From Kribbella flavida DSM 17836 (GTDB taxonomy: Bacteria > Actinomycetota > Actinomycetes > Propionibacteriales > Kribbellaceae), in assembly GCF_000024345.1 (NCBI RefSeq), contig NC_013729.1, forward strand, positions 6,262,001 to 6,326,000: a stretch of DNA of 64,000 bases, in the 5' to 3' direction. Within the stretch, counting starts at the first letter, position 1; each line of letters starts with the position of its first letter. Below the pieces are notes generated by a model. It saw nothing but the letters and a program-made list of their open reading frames with translations. It ran no database searches and was not told the DNA's origin. This document shows positions 17,534-25,696 of this stretch, one piece after another. A program made the translations under genes and the position numbers.

Positions 17534-18100
17534 ATGGGCTTCCAGATCGCGAACGAGCCGGCCGCCGACCAGGTCCTCGACCAGTACCCGTTCGCGGTGC
17601 TCGTCGGCATGATGCTCGACCAGCAGTACGGCATGGAGCACGCGTTCCGAGGCGGCTGGAAGGTGCTCAACCGGTTCGGCACCCTCGACCCGGCCGCCAT
17701 CGCCGCAGCGGACCCTGAGGCGTTCAAGGAACTGTGCAGTCAGCCGCCGGCCATCCACCGCTTCCCCGGCTCGATGGCGACCCGGCTGCAGGAGCTCGCC
17801 GCACTGATCGAGAGCCGGTACGACGGTGACGTGACCCGCCTGTGGACCGAGCCGGACACCGGCAAGGAGCTGCTCAAGCGGATCCAGGAGCTGCCGGGCT
17901 TCGGCAAGCAGAAGGCGCAGATCTTCGTCGCCCTGCTCGCCAAGCAGCTCGGCGTCCGCCCCGATGGCTGGGAGCAGGCCGCCGGTGACTACGCCCTGGA
18001 CGGCTACCGCTCGGTCGCGGACGTCGTGGACGCCGACTCGCTGCGCAAGGTCCGCGAGTACAAGCAGCAGAAGAAGGCCGCCGCCAAGTCCGCCGGCTGA
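17534..18100 (+). CDS. HhH-GPD-type base-excision repair protein
   Basis: 188 residues. Helix-hairpin-helix LPGFGKQKAQIF (about residues 118-129) and an N-terminal region FAVLVGMMLDQQYGMEHAF that aligns with the HhH-GPD glycosylase fold. It matches the short actinobacterial family TIGR03252 in size and in the YKQQKKAAAKSA tail. Probable DNA glycosylase; the damaged base recognised is unknown and the catalytic Asp cannot be placed with confidence. Start ATG 17534. Confidence 0.88.
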   Translation: MGFQIANEPAADQVLDQYPFAVLVGMMLDQQYGMEHAFRGGWKVLNRFGTLDPAAIAAADPEAFKELCSQPPAIHRFPGSMATRLQELAALIESRYDGDVTRLWTEPDTGKELLKRIQELPGFGKQKAQIFVALLAKQLGVRPDGWEQAAGDYALDGYRSVADVVDADSLRKVREYKQQKKAAAKSAG

Positions 18101-18129
18101 CGCTGCGCCCTTCCCGGCTGCAGCCGGCG

Positions 18130-18510
18130 CTACAGCTCGCCGATGCAGCCCGCGGTGTGCCCGGACTTCGGGCACACCCAGCCCGGCCCCTTCGGCGTGC
18201 GCTCCGGCTGGAGCGGATGTGTCCCGGGGTGCTCCAGGCACTCCGGCCAGGTGGCCGGCCGGCCGAGCCCCCACAGCTCCTCGTGCACGAACTCCTGCAC
18301 CTGATCGGCGACGTGCACCACCCGGTCAGGTTCGGCCATCGCGAGCGGAGCCAACAGCCCCGTCCGCGACCCATCGCGCGACAGCAGCCACACCGACTCG
18401 TACTCCGAATCGCCGTTCACCGGCTCGTCCCGCACCTGCAAGCTGATCCCACCAGTGCTCTGCAGGTCCCGGACCAGCAGACTCAGCACCACCTCGAGGG
18501 CTGAACTCAC
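18130..18510 (-). CDS. Hypothetical protein
   Basis: 126 residues, no signal peptide or membrane helix. Acidic and tryptophan-containing, with a C-terminal Cys/His cluster WVCPKSGHTAGCIGEL that could bind a metal. I do not recognise the family. Start taken at GTG 18510, with only weak ribosome-binding sequence. It lies 50 bp after the end of the siderophore permease gene on the same strand and might be the last gene of that operon, though nothing in the protein suggests an iron role. Confidence 0.65.
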   Translation of the reverse strand: MSSALEVVLSLLVRDLQSTGGISLQVRDEPVNGDSEYESVWLLSRDGSRTGLLAPLAMAEPDRVVHVADQVQEFVHEELWGLGRPATWPECLEHPGTHPLQPERTPKGPGWVCPKSGHTAGCIGEL

Positions 18511-18560
18511 GCAGCCAGTCTGCCAGTCGCGAGTCCAGCCCTCTGGAGGCCCTCGGGGGC

Positions 18561-20651
18561 TCAAGCCTTGGTGGTTCGGGTGCGCCAGAGCAGGTAGACG
18601 AAGTACGGAGCGCCGATCATGGCGGTGAGCAGACCGGCGGGGATCTGAGCGGGCGCCAGGAGGGTCCGGCCGAGTGTGTCGGCGACCGAGACCAGGACCG
18701 CGCCCAGCAGTGCGGCGACCGGCAGCAGGCGGCTGTGATGGCCGCCGACCAGCGCCCGGGCGGCGTGCGGGGCGACCAGTCCGACGAAGCCGACCACCCC
18801 GATGGCGGAGACGGCGGCCGAGGTGAGCAGGGCGGCGGCCGCCAAGGCCAGCAGGCGCGTCCGTTCCAGCCGTACGCCGAGGATGCGCGGTACGTCGTCG
18901 TCGAGCGACAGCAGGTCGAGCTCCCGGCGGGCCAGAACGATCACCGGAGTGAGCACGAGCAGGGCGACCGTCACCGGTACGACCTGCGGCAGGGTCCGGC
19001 CGTAGGTGCTGCCGGACAGCCACGTCATCGCCATGCTGACGTTCCACGGGTCGGTGTAGACGATGACGAAGGTGATGATCGCGGTCGTCGCCGACGAGAC
19101 GCCGACCCCGATCAGCACCAGCCGGTCCGAACTGAGCCCACCGGACCAGGACACCAGGTAGACCAGCGCGAAGGTGGCCAGCGCGGCCGCCGACGCCACC
19201 CCGGACAGCAGCCAGATGCTTGCCGAGGGCACCACCATGAGCGTCACCACCGCTCCCACGCCGGCTCCGCCGGTGATGCCGAGGATGCCCGGTTCGGCGA
19301 GCGGGTTGCGGCAGACGGCCTGGACGGTCGCACCGGCGATCGCCAGCGCCGCGCCGCACAGCACGGCCGACAGCACCCGCGGGAACCGCTGGTCGAGCAC
19401 GTACGTGATCGCCCGCCCCGACCGGCCGCTGAGCCAGTTCGTGATGTCGCCGGTGCGCAGGAACGCATCGCCCGCGAGCATCGCCAGCACCAGCGCACCG
19501 ACCAGCAGCGCGGACAGCACCCCGACCGCGATCCAGAAGCTCCGCGTACTGCGCAGCCCGGAGGACGCCCCGGCCGGCGTCCGGCTCGGCCCGGAATCGC
19601 GGTACCGGCGAGCCAGCCAGACCAGGACGCCGGCGCCGACCAGCATGGTCATGATGCCGGTCGGGATCTCGACGCCCGCCTGACCACCGAGCAGCGCCCG
19701 CAGTACGACGTCCGCGAGCAGCACCACCAGGATCCCGGCGAGCCCGGACATCGGCAGCAGCACGCGATGCCGCATCAGCCCCGGAACGAGCGGTGCGACC
19801 AACCGGACGAGCACCGGCGCGACCAGCCCGACGAAGCCCACCGGCCCGGCGACGGTCACCGCCGCCGCGGACAGCATCACGGTGACCAGGGTGATCAGCA
19901 CCCGGGTCCGCCGGACGCGCACACCGAGCACCGCCGCCGTGTCGTCACCGAGCGACAGGATGTCCAGCCGCGACGCGAGCCAGAGCGATGCCGCCAGCCC
20001 CAGGACGACGACCGGCGCCATCTGCCCGACCGCGTCCAGGTCGGTCTGCACCAGCGAGCCGCTCCCCCACGCGAACGTGCCGACCGTCTCCTCGCGGAAC
20101 AGCAGCAGCAACAACGTGGTGATCCCGGACAGGGCCATCGCCACCGCGGACCCGGCGAGGATCAACCGGGTCGGGCCCGACGTTCCCCCGGCCGACAACG
20201 CGAGCACCAGGACCGCGGCCGCCAGTCCCCCGAGGAACGCGACGCCACCGGCCGGCAGCACCGGCAACGGCACCCCGAACGCCGCGACCGCGACGACGGC
20301 CAGGTAGGCGCCGGCGTTGACGCCGAGCGTGTCCGGCGAGGCGAGCGCGTTGCGCGCCAGCGACTGGAGTCCCGCGCCCGCGACACCGAGCGCCAGCCCG
20401 ACCAGTACGCCGGCCAGCAACCGTGGCAGCCGGGACGCGACCAGCACGTTGGCCGAGTTGTCGGTGCCCTGGCCGATCACCAGCCGGAGCAGGTCGCCGG
20501 TGCCCACCGAGGAAGTGCCCTGGGTGAGGTGCACCCCGGCGAGCAGGACCACCGCCGCCAGGGCGATCACGAACACCCCGGCGACGCGGATCCGGCGTAC
20601 CGGCAGCAGGGTCCCGGCGGTCTGCGGCCGCTCGGTGGTCAGCTGGGTCAA
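18561..20651 (-). CDS. Fused FecCD-type iron-siderophore ABC permease
   Basis: 696 residues, two FecCD permease domains in one chain as in E. coli FhuB. Domain 1 covers about residues 20-350 and domain 2 about 370-696. Each contains the conserved RLPR/RFPR segment (ASRLPRLLAGVLVGLALGVA; DQRFPRVLSAVLCGAALAI), the RNALASPDTLGV / RNPLAEPGILGI loop and the GPVGFVGLVAP / GVVGFVGLVAPH segment contacting the ATPase. About 20 membrane helices are expected. The TTG start at 20651 overlaps the stop of the binding-protein gene (TTGA), so it is coupled. Transports ferric siderophore across the membrane. Confidence 0.94.
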   Translation of the reverse strand: MTQLTTERPQTAGTLLPVRRIRVAGVFVIALAAVVLLAGVHLTQGTSSVGTGDLLRLVIGQGTDNSANVLVASRLPRLLAGVLVGLALGVAGAGLQSLARNALASPDTLGVNAGAYLAVVAVAAFGVPLPVLPAGGVAFLGGLAAAVLVLALSAGGTSGPTRLILAGSAVAMALSGITTLLLLLFREETVGTFAWGSGSLVQTDLDAVGQMAPVVVLGLAASLWLASRLDILSLGDDTAAVLGVRVRRTRVLITLVTVMLSAAAVTVAGPVGFVGLVAPVLVRLVAPLVPGLMRHRVLLPMSGLAGILVVLLADVVLRALLGGQAGVEIPTGIMTMLVGAGVLVWLARRYRDSGPSRTPAGASSGLRSTRSFWIAVGVLSALLVGALVLAMLAGDAFLRTGDITNWLSGRSGRAITYVLDQRFPRVLSAVLCGAALAIAGATVQAVCRNPLAEPGILGITGGAGVGAVVTLMVVPSASIWLLSGVASAAALATFALVYLVSWSGGLSSDRLVLIGVGVSSATTAIITFVIVYTDPWNVSMAMTWLSGSTYGRTLPQVVPVTVALLVLTPVIVLARRELDLLSLDDDVPRILGVRLERTRLLALAAAALLTSAAVSAIGVVGFVGLVAPHAARALVGGHHSRLLPVAALLGAVLVSVADTLGRTLLAPAQIPAGLLTAMIGAPYFVYLLWRTRTTKA

Positions 20652-21616
20652 GACGTGACTGCCTGCACGGTGGCGTCGATGAACTGCTGCATCGACTTCG
20701 GCCCGCCGAACATCCAGATGCCGTCCGGCAGCCGGTGCACGTTGCCCGACTTCACGAACGGCAGGTTCTTCCAGATCGCGTTCTTGGCCAGGTCGCCGCC
20801 GAACACGTCGCCGCCGTCGGTGGTGGAGGCGATGTAGAGGAAGTTGCCGTCGGGCAGCTTGGTCAGGCCCTCGATGTCGGTCTGGGCCAGGCCGTAGTCC
20901 TTGTCGCCGGCGCCGGTCCAGCTGTTCTTCAGGCCCAGCTCACCGGCGATCGCGCCGAGCATCGAGCCGGTGGTGAACATCCGGATCGAGATCGAGCTGC
21001 CCTGCTTCCAGCCGTCGGCCATGGTGAAGTTCTCGCCGGCCTTGCCCGCGTCGGCGATCTTCTTCCTGCCGTCGGCCAGCGCCCGGTCGAACGCGGCGTT
21101 CGCCTCGGCGGCCTGGGCGGACTTGCCGACCGCGGCGCCGAGCAGTTCGAGGTTCTTCTTCAGCTGTGGGATCGGGTTCGCCGCGTCCGCGCCGCGCACG
21201 ACCAGGACCGTGGCGGCCTTCTCGATCTGCGCGATGGTGCTCGCGGACTCGTCCGTGGTGACGACGACCAGGTCGGGGTCGAGCCCGACGATGGCGTCGA
21301 CACTGGCCTCGCCGCGGGTGCCGACGTCCTTGACCGACGGGTCGAGCTTCGCCGCGGTCACCCAGGTGCTGTAGCCCTTCACGTCGGCCACACCGACCGG
21401 CATCACGCCGAGCGTGATCAGACCCTCGACCACACCCCACTCCAGACCGACCACCTTGGTGGCGGGAGCCGGCAGGTCGATCTTCTTGTTACGCGCGTCG
21501 GTCAGCGAGACCGGCTCGGCGGAGGCCTCAGCCGCGGCCGGCTCCGGCGTCTCGCTGCTGCCGCAGGCGGTCAGGGCCAGCAGGAGCGTGGCGGCCAGGG
21601 CGGTGATTCTTCTCAT
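20648..21616 (-). CDS. Ferric-siderophore-binding lipoprotein
   Basis: 322 residues. A lipoprotein signal peptide with lipobox LTAC (Cys at about residue 18) and a Ser/Glu/Ala linker anchors it outside the membrane. The mature part is a FepB/FhuD-type periplasmic-binding fold: KVVGLEWGVVEGLITLGVMPVGVADV, VDAIVGLDPDLVVVTTDES, and a C-terminal domain ending in DATVQAV. Binds ferric siderophore and hands it to the fused permease. Start ATG 21616 has GAGG 6 nt upstream. Lies between the ATPase and permease genes in one operon. Confidence 0.94.
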   Translation of the reverse strand: MRRITALAATLLLALTACGSSETPEPAAAEASAEPVSLTDARNKKIDLPAPATKVVGLEWGVVEGLITLGVMPVGVADVKGYSTWVTAAKLDPSVKDVGTRGEASVDAIVGLDPDLVVVTTDESASTIAQIEKAATVLVVRGADAANPIPQLKKNLELLGAAVGKSAQAAEANAAFDRALADGRKKIADAGKAGENFTMADGWKQGSSISIRMFTTGSMLGAIAGELGLKNSWTGAGDKDYGLAQTDIEGLTKLPDGNFLYIASTTDGGDVFGGDLAKNAIWKNLPFVKSGNVHRLPDGIWMFGGPKSMQQFIDATVQAVTS

Positions 21617-21624
21617 CAGGGACC

Positions 21625-22446
21625 TCAGCTGTCTTGAAGGATGTGCCGGTGCAGGTGCCTGCCGACCGGCTGGGTGCTGATCCGGCCGGTGGCCGGATCG
21701 GTGCCGACGTCGATCCGGATCCCGTAGGCCTCGGTCAACGCCTCCGCCCGCAGGACCTCCGCGGGCGTGCCGGTCGCGCGGACCCGGCCCTGGTGCAGCA
21801 GCACGACCCGGTCGGCCACGTCGGCCGCCTGGTTCAGGTCGTGCAGCACGACGCCGACCGCCACGCCGTGCTCGTCGGCCAGGTCGCGCATCAGGTCGAG
21901 GATCTCGATCTGGTAGCGCAGGTCGAGAAAGGTGGTCGGCTCGTCGAGCAGCAGGACGCCGGTGTCCTGGGCCAGACAGGTCGCCAGCCAGACGCGCTGC
22001 AGCTCACCGCCGGACAGTTCGTCGACGGCCCGCTCGGCCATCGCGCTGACCCCGGTGACGTCCATCGCGTGCGTGATCGCGGCCGCGCCGTCCGGGTCGT
22101 CGGCGCGCCAGCGACCGCGGTACGGGTGCCGGCCGTAGCCGACGACGTCGCGCACGCTGACGCCGTTCGGAGTGGGGCGGGACTGCGACAGCAAGGTGAC
22201 CTTGCGGGCGAACTCCTTCGCCGACAACGCCAGCGCGTCCGACCCGTCCGCGAGCGTCACGCTGCCGGCGTCGGGCTGGTGCAGCCGAGCCATCGCCCGC
22301 AGCAGCGTCGACTTGCCACTGCCGTTCGGCCCGACCAGCGCGGTCACCGCAGCCGGCTCGATCCGCACCGCGGCGTCGGTCACCACCTGACGCCCGTGGT
22401 ACCCCAGCCGCAACCCGGCACCCGCCAGCCCCACCGACTCTCGCAT
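21625..22446 (-). CDS. Iron-siderophore ABC transporter ATP-binding protein
   Basis: 273 residues, FecE/FepC type. Walker A LVGPNGSGKSTLLRAMA, Q-loop LLSQSRPTPNGVSVRDVVGYGRHPYRG, signature LSGGELQRVWLA, Walker B VLLLDEPTTFLDL and switch His in VLHDLNQA. First gene of the iron-uptake operon. A promoter with an IdeR-type iron box abuts the ATG at 22446; the predicted transcription start is at or next to the start codon and no Shine-Dalgarno sequence is present, so the message is probably leaderless. Confidence 0.95.
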   Translation of the reverse strand: MRESVGLAGAGLRLGYHGRQVVTDAAVRIEPAAVTALVGPNGSGKSTLLRAMARLHQPDAGSVTLADGSDALALSAKEFARKVTLLSQSRPTPNGVSVRDVVGYGRHPYRGRWRADDPDGAAAITHAMDVTGVSAMAERAVDELSGGELQRVWLATCLAQDTGVLLLDEPTTFLDLRYQIEILDLMRDLADEHGVAVGVVLHDLNQAADVADRVVLLHQGRVRATGTPAEVLRAEALTEAYGIRIDVGTDPATGRISTQPVGRHLHRHILQDS

Positions 22447-22451
22447 GGGCG

Positions 22452-22482
22452 AGAGGATAGCCTTACCTAACTTGCTCTGTCA
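22452..22482 (-). promoter_or_regulatory. Iron-regulated promoter with IdeR/DmdR box
   Basis: On the minus strand, CTGACA (-35-like), an 18-bp spacer and TATCCT (-10-like) end 7 nt before the ATPase start codon. The spacer and -10 carry TTAGGTAAGGCTATCC (22470-22455), which differs at two positions from the iron-box core TTAGGTTAGGCTAACC bound by IdeR/DtxR proteins. Iron-loaded repressor here would block RNA polymerase. An IdeR gene is at 45818-46531. Confidence 0.82.
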
Positions 22483-22507
22483 GCTTTCGCGGTCAGTGAC
22501 CTTCGGA

Positions 22508-24529
22508 CTACAGCTCGGCGGCGAGGCGGGTGCCTTGCTCTATTGCTCGTTCGGCGTCCAGTTCGGCGGCAACCTCGGCGCCGCCGATCACGTGGACCGG
22601 CCGACCGAGTGCGCGCAGTTCCTCGGCCAGGTGGCTGACCGACTCCTGGCCCGCGCAGACGACCACGTGGTCCACTGCGAGCAGCCGCGCCTTCTCCCGC
22701 TTCGGCCCGAAGGTGATGTGCAGGCCCTCGTCGTCGATGCGTTCGTAGTTCACCCCGCGCAGCATCGTCACCTGCTTGTTCTTCAGCGCGGCCCGGTGCA
22801 CCCAGCCGGTGGTCTTGCCCAGGCCCGCGCCGATCTTGCCCGGCTTGCGCTGCAGCAGGAACACCTCGCGCTGCGGCGGTTCGGGCTTCGGTTCGACCAG
22901 CCCGCCGCGATGCACGACCGGGTCGCCGACGCCCCACTCCGTCTGCCACGCCGCGAGGTCCAGCGTCGGCGACGCCCCGGTGGTGAGGTACTCCGTCACG
23001 TCGACGCCGATCCCGCCCGCGCCGATCACCGCCACGCGCCGGCCGGCCGGGCGACCGCCGCGGACCAGTTCGGCGTACGAGAGGACCTTGGGGTGGTCGA
23101 TGCCGGGGATGGCCGGGATCCGCGGTACGACACCGGTCGCGACCACCACCTCGTCGAAGCCGGTCAGGTCGGCCGCGGTCGCACGATGGCCGAGACGCAC
23201 CTCGACCCCGGTCAGCTCCAGCCGGCGACGGTAGTACCGGATCGTTTCGGCGAACTCCTCCTTGCCGGGGATCCGCCGCGCGATCCCGAACTGCCCACCG
23301 ATCTCGTCGTCGGCCTCGAACAGCTCGACCCGGTGCCCGCGCTGCGCCGCCGTCACCGCCGCGGACAACCCGGCCGGACCGGCGCCGACCACCGCGACCC
23401 GCTGCGTACGCCGGGTCGGCAGCAACCGCAGCTCCGTCTCCCGGGCCGCGCGGGGATTGACCAGGCAGCTGGCCAGGCGCTTCGCGAACACGTGGTCCAG
23501 GCACGCCTGGTTGCACGCGATGCACACGTTGATCTCGTCGGCCCGGCCGGTGGTTGCCTTGAGCACCCACTCCGGATCGGCCAGGAACGGCCGGGCCAGG
23601 CTGACCAGGTCGGCATCGCCGCGAGCCAGCACCTCCTCGGCGACCTGAGGCAGGTTGATCCGGTTCGAGGTGACCACCGGAATGCCCACGTGCGGGCGGA
23701 ACGCGGCCGTCACCGAGGTGAACGCCGCCCGCGGGACCGAGGTGACGATGGTCGGCACCCGCGCCTCGTGCCAGCCGATCCCGGTGGTGATGATCGACGC
23801 CCCGGCCGCCTCGATCTCCTGGCCCAGGGCAACGACCTCGGCCCAGGTCTGGCCGCCGTCGACCAGATCCGCCATCGACAGCCGGTAGAGGATCAGGAAG
23901 TCCGGCCCGACCCGCTCCCGGGTCCGCCGGACGATCTCGACGGCCAGCCGGCGGCGGTTCTGCGGCGTCCCGCCCCAGCGGTCGGTCCGCCGGTTCGTGC
24001 GTTCGGCCAGGAACTGGTTGATGAAGTAGCCCTCGGAGCCCATGATCTCGACGCCGTCGTAGCCGGCCTCGCGAGCCAGCGCGGCGCACTCGACGTACGC
24101 GTCGAGCTGGCGGCGCACGCCACGGTCCGACAGCGCCCGCGGCCGGAACGGGTTGATCGGTGCCTTCAGCGCCGACGCGGAGACGCTGAGCGGGTGGTAC
24201 GCGTAACGGCCGGCGTGCAGGATCTGCAGCGCGATCCGGCCGCCCTCGGCGTGCACGGCGTCGGTGACGACGCGGTGTCGCCTGGCCTGCCGCCGACTGG
24301 TCAGCCGCGAGCCGAACGGCGTCAGCCAGCCGGTCCGGTTCGGCGCGTAGCCGCCGGTGACGATCAGGCCCACGCCGCCGCGCGCCCGCTCGGCGAAGTA
24401 CGCCGCGAGCTTGGGCAGATCCTTGGCCCGGTCCTCGAGACCGGTGTGCATCGAGCCCATGATCACGCGGTTCGGCAGGGTGAGGTGGCCCAGGTCCAGC
24501 GGCGCCAGCAGGGTCGGGTAGTCGTTCAT
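22508..24529 (-). CDS. 2,4-dienoyl-CoA reductase-like flavoenzyme (OYE-FAD fusion)
   Basis: 673 residues, the length of the FadH family. An N-terminal Old Yellow Enzyme TIM barrel (about 1-340: PNRVIMGSMHTGLEDR, ALQILHAGRYAYHPLSVSAS, GYDGVEIMGSEGYFINQFL) binds FMN. A 4Fe-4S cluster motif follows (CIACNQACLDHVF with a further Cys in RLASCLVNP). An FAD/NAD(P)H module (about 375-673: VAVVGAGPAGLSAAVTAAQ, VAVIGAGGIGVDVTEYL) completes it. Reduces an enoyl-type double bond; fatty-acid dienoyl-CoA is the usual substrate, but related enzymes act on other enones. Its ATG overlaps the PadR stop, so the PadR regulator leads the operon. Confidence 0.92.
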   Translation of the reverse strand: MNDYPTLLAPLDLGHLTLPNRVIMGSMHTGLEDRAKDLPKLAAYFAERARGGVGLIVTGGYAPNRTGWLTPFGSRLTSRRQARRHRVVTDAVHAEGGRIALQILHAGRYAYHPLSVSASALKAPINPFRPRALSDRGVRRQLDAYVECAALAREAGYDGVEIMGSEGYFINQFLAERTNRRTDRWGGTPQNRRRLAVEIVRRTRERVGPDFLILYRLSMADLVDGGQTWAEVVALGQEIEAAGASIITTGIGWHEARVPTIVTSVPRAAFTSVTAAFRPHVGIPVVTSNRINLPQVAEEVLARGDADLVSLARPFLADPEWVLKATTGRADEINVCIACNQACLDHVFAKRLASCLVNPRAARETELRLLPTRRTQRVAVVGAGPAGLSAAVTAAQRGHRVELFEADDEIGGQFGIARRIPGKEEFAETIRYYRRRLELTGVEVRLGHRATAADLTGFDEVVVATGVVPRIPAIPGIDHPKVLSYAELVRGGRPAGRRVAVIGAGGIGVDVTEYLTTGASPTLDLAAWQTEWGVGDPVVHRGGLVEPKPEPPQREVFLLQRKPGKIGAGLGKTTGWVHRAALKNKQVTMLRGVNYERIDDEGLHITFGPKREKARLLAVDHVVVCAGQESVSHLAEELRALGRPVHVIGGAEVAAELDAERAIEQGTRLAAEL

Positions 24530-25071
24530 CGCGCACCGTCCGATCGCAGGGCCCGGACGACCTCGTCGCACCACTCGGTGAAGGACTGCTCGGCCCGGAC
24601 ACCACCGCGCAGTACGAGGTACTGGTGCAGTTCGCGGCCGGACAGCTTGGCCGGCCTGGGGAAGTCACGGCACTCGATCGCGCGGTACGCCTCCAGCCGG
24701 GCCGCATGCTCGGCCCGGTGCCGCTCGACCTCGCGCAACACCGCGGCCTGATCGCCGAGGGACGCGCCGCGCAGCTTCACGCCCAGCTCGTCCCGCAGCA
24801 TGGTCGGCTCGATCGGCTCCGCGAGCCAGCGGGTCAGCTCGGCCGCGCCGGCCTTCGCCACCCGGTAGACCTTCTTGTCCGGCCGGCCCTCCTGGGCGAC
24901 GTCGGTGTGGGTGACCCAGCCGGCCTCCTCCATCCGCCGCAGCACCCGGTAGATCTGCTGGTGCGTGGCGGCCCAGAAGAACCCGATCGACCGGTCGAAC
25001 CGGCGCGCCAGCTCGTAGCCCGATCCCTCCCGCTCGCTGAGCGAGACCAGCAGCGCATGCTCGAGCGCCAT
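24526..25071 (-). CDS. PadR family transcriptional regulator
   Basis: 181 residues. N-terminal winged helix (MALEHALLVSLSEREGSGYELARRF, IYRVLRRMEEAGWVTH, GRPDKKVYRVAKAG) and a C-terminal coiled-coil dimerisation region (AAVLREVERHRAEHAARLEAY), the PadR/Vir_act_alpha_C layout. Start ATG 25071 has GGAGG 9 nt upstream. Two tandem TGCA-N6-TGCA dyads just upstream (25103-25131) are the likely autoregulatory operator. It probably represses itself and the flavoenzyme until a phenolic or related inducer binds. Confidence 0.92.
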   Translation of the reverse strand: MALEHALLVSLSEREGSGYELARRFDRSIGFFWAATHQQIYRVLRRMEEAGWVTHTDVAQEGRPDKKVYRVAKAGAAELTRWLAEPIEPTMLRDELGVKLRGASLGDQAAVLREVERHRAEHAARLEAYRAIECRDFPRPAKLSGRELHQYLVLRGGVRAEQSFTEWCDEVVRALRSDGAR

Positions 25072-25102
25072 CCGTGACCACCTCCGGCCCTCACCGTATT
25101 TA

Positions 25103-25131
25103 TGCAACCAGTTGCAGTGCAGCTGATTGCA
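25103..25131. promoter_or_regulatory. Tandem PadR operator candidates
   Basis: TGCA-ACCAGT-TGCA (25103-25116; TGCAAC/GTTGCA arms, a perfect dyad) and TGCA-GCTGAT-TGCA (25118-25131) lie 15 bp apart centre to centre, 32 bp upstream of the PadR start. Two sites on nearly the same helix face fit binding of two PadR dimers. PadR operators in other bacteria are comparable dyads with other half-sites. Confidence 0.6.
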
Positions 25132-25212
25132 GGGTAGATCACAGCGGCCGGTGCCGGCAGTACGAGAGAATGGTTGCAAGAGCCGACTATCTCTTCACGC
25201 CGGAGGCCTGCG

Positions 25213-25695
25213 ATGGACCACGCTCACCCGACCCGGACCGCACTGCCCGGGATCGGCACCCGGTACGACCTGGTTACCGAGGGCGGCAGGCACGTCTCGG
25301 TCGTCGTGCACGAGGACGGGCGGCGGTTCCTGGGCTTCCACGATCCCGAGGACGACGACAACTGCCAGAACTCGGTGCCGCTGGATCCCGCCGAGGCGGC
25401 CGCGCTCGCGCTGCTGCTGGTGCCGACACCGGGCGACCCGTTGAGCACCGACCTGGAGATCGACCTGGTCACCGAGCAGATCCCGGTCACCAGCGGCTCG
25501 CCGTACTCCGGCCGGACGCTCGCCGACACCCAGGCCCGGACCCGGACCGGCGCGTCCGTCGTGGCGGTGCTGCGGCGGACCGGCGCGACCCCGTCGCCGA
25601 AGCCGGACTTCCGGTTCGCGACCGGGGACACCCTGGTCGTGGTGGGCACCCGCGAAGGCGTGGACGCCGTCGCCGACCTGATCTCGGGAGGCTGA
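25213..25695 (+). CDS. Cation/proton antiporter regulatory subunit (KhtT-like)
   Basis: 160 residues. The C-terminal half is a TrkA-C (RCK_C) domain (ASVVAVLRRTGATPSPKPDF, FATGDTLVVVGTREGVDAVADLI), and the N-terminal half (GIGTRYDLVTEGGRHVSVVVHEDGRR) resembles the KhtT N-terminal domain. KhtT-type subunits bind nucleotide and gate the membrane antiporter KhtU. Start ATG 25213 has GGAGG 6 nt upstream. One base separates its stop from the antiporter start, so the two form a complex-encoding operon. Confidence 0.9.
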   Translation: MDHAHPTRTALPGIGTRYDLVTEGGRHVSVVVHEDGRRFLGFHDPEDDDNCQNSVPLDPAEAAALALLLVPTPGDPLSTDLEIDLVTEQIPVTSGSPYSGRTLADTQARTRTGASVVAVLRRTGATPSPKPDFRFATGDTLVVVGTREGVDAVADLISGG

Positions 25696-25696
25696 C

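Noticed and set aside
18735..20837. 700-codon + strand open frame opposite the siderophore permease
   Set aside because: Shadow frame; composition is Arg/Gln/His-rich without any domain, and the minus strand is a clear FecCD permease.
22445..24751. 768-codon + strand open frame opposite the flavoenzyme
   Set aside because: Shadow of the FadH-like gene; no motif, no ribosome-binding site.
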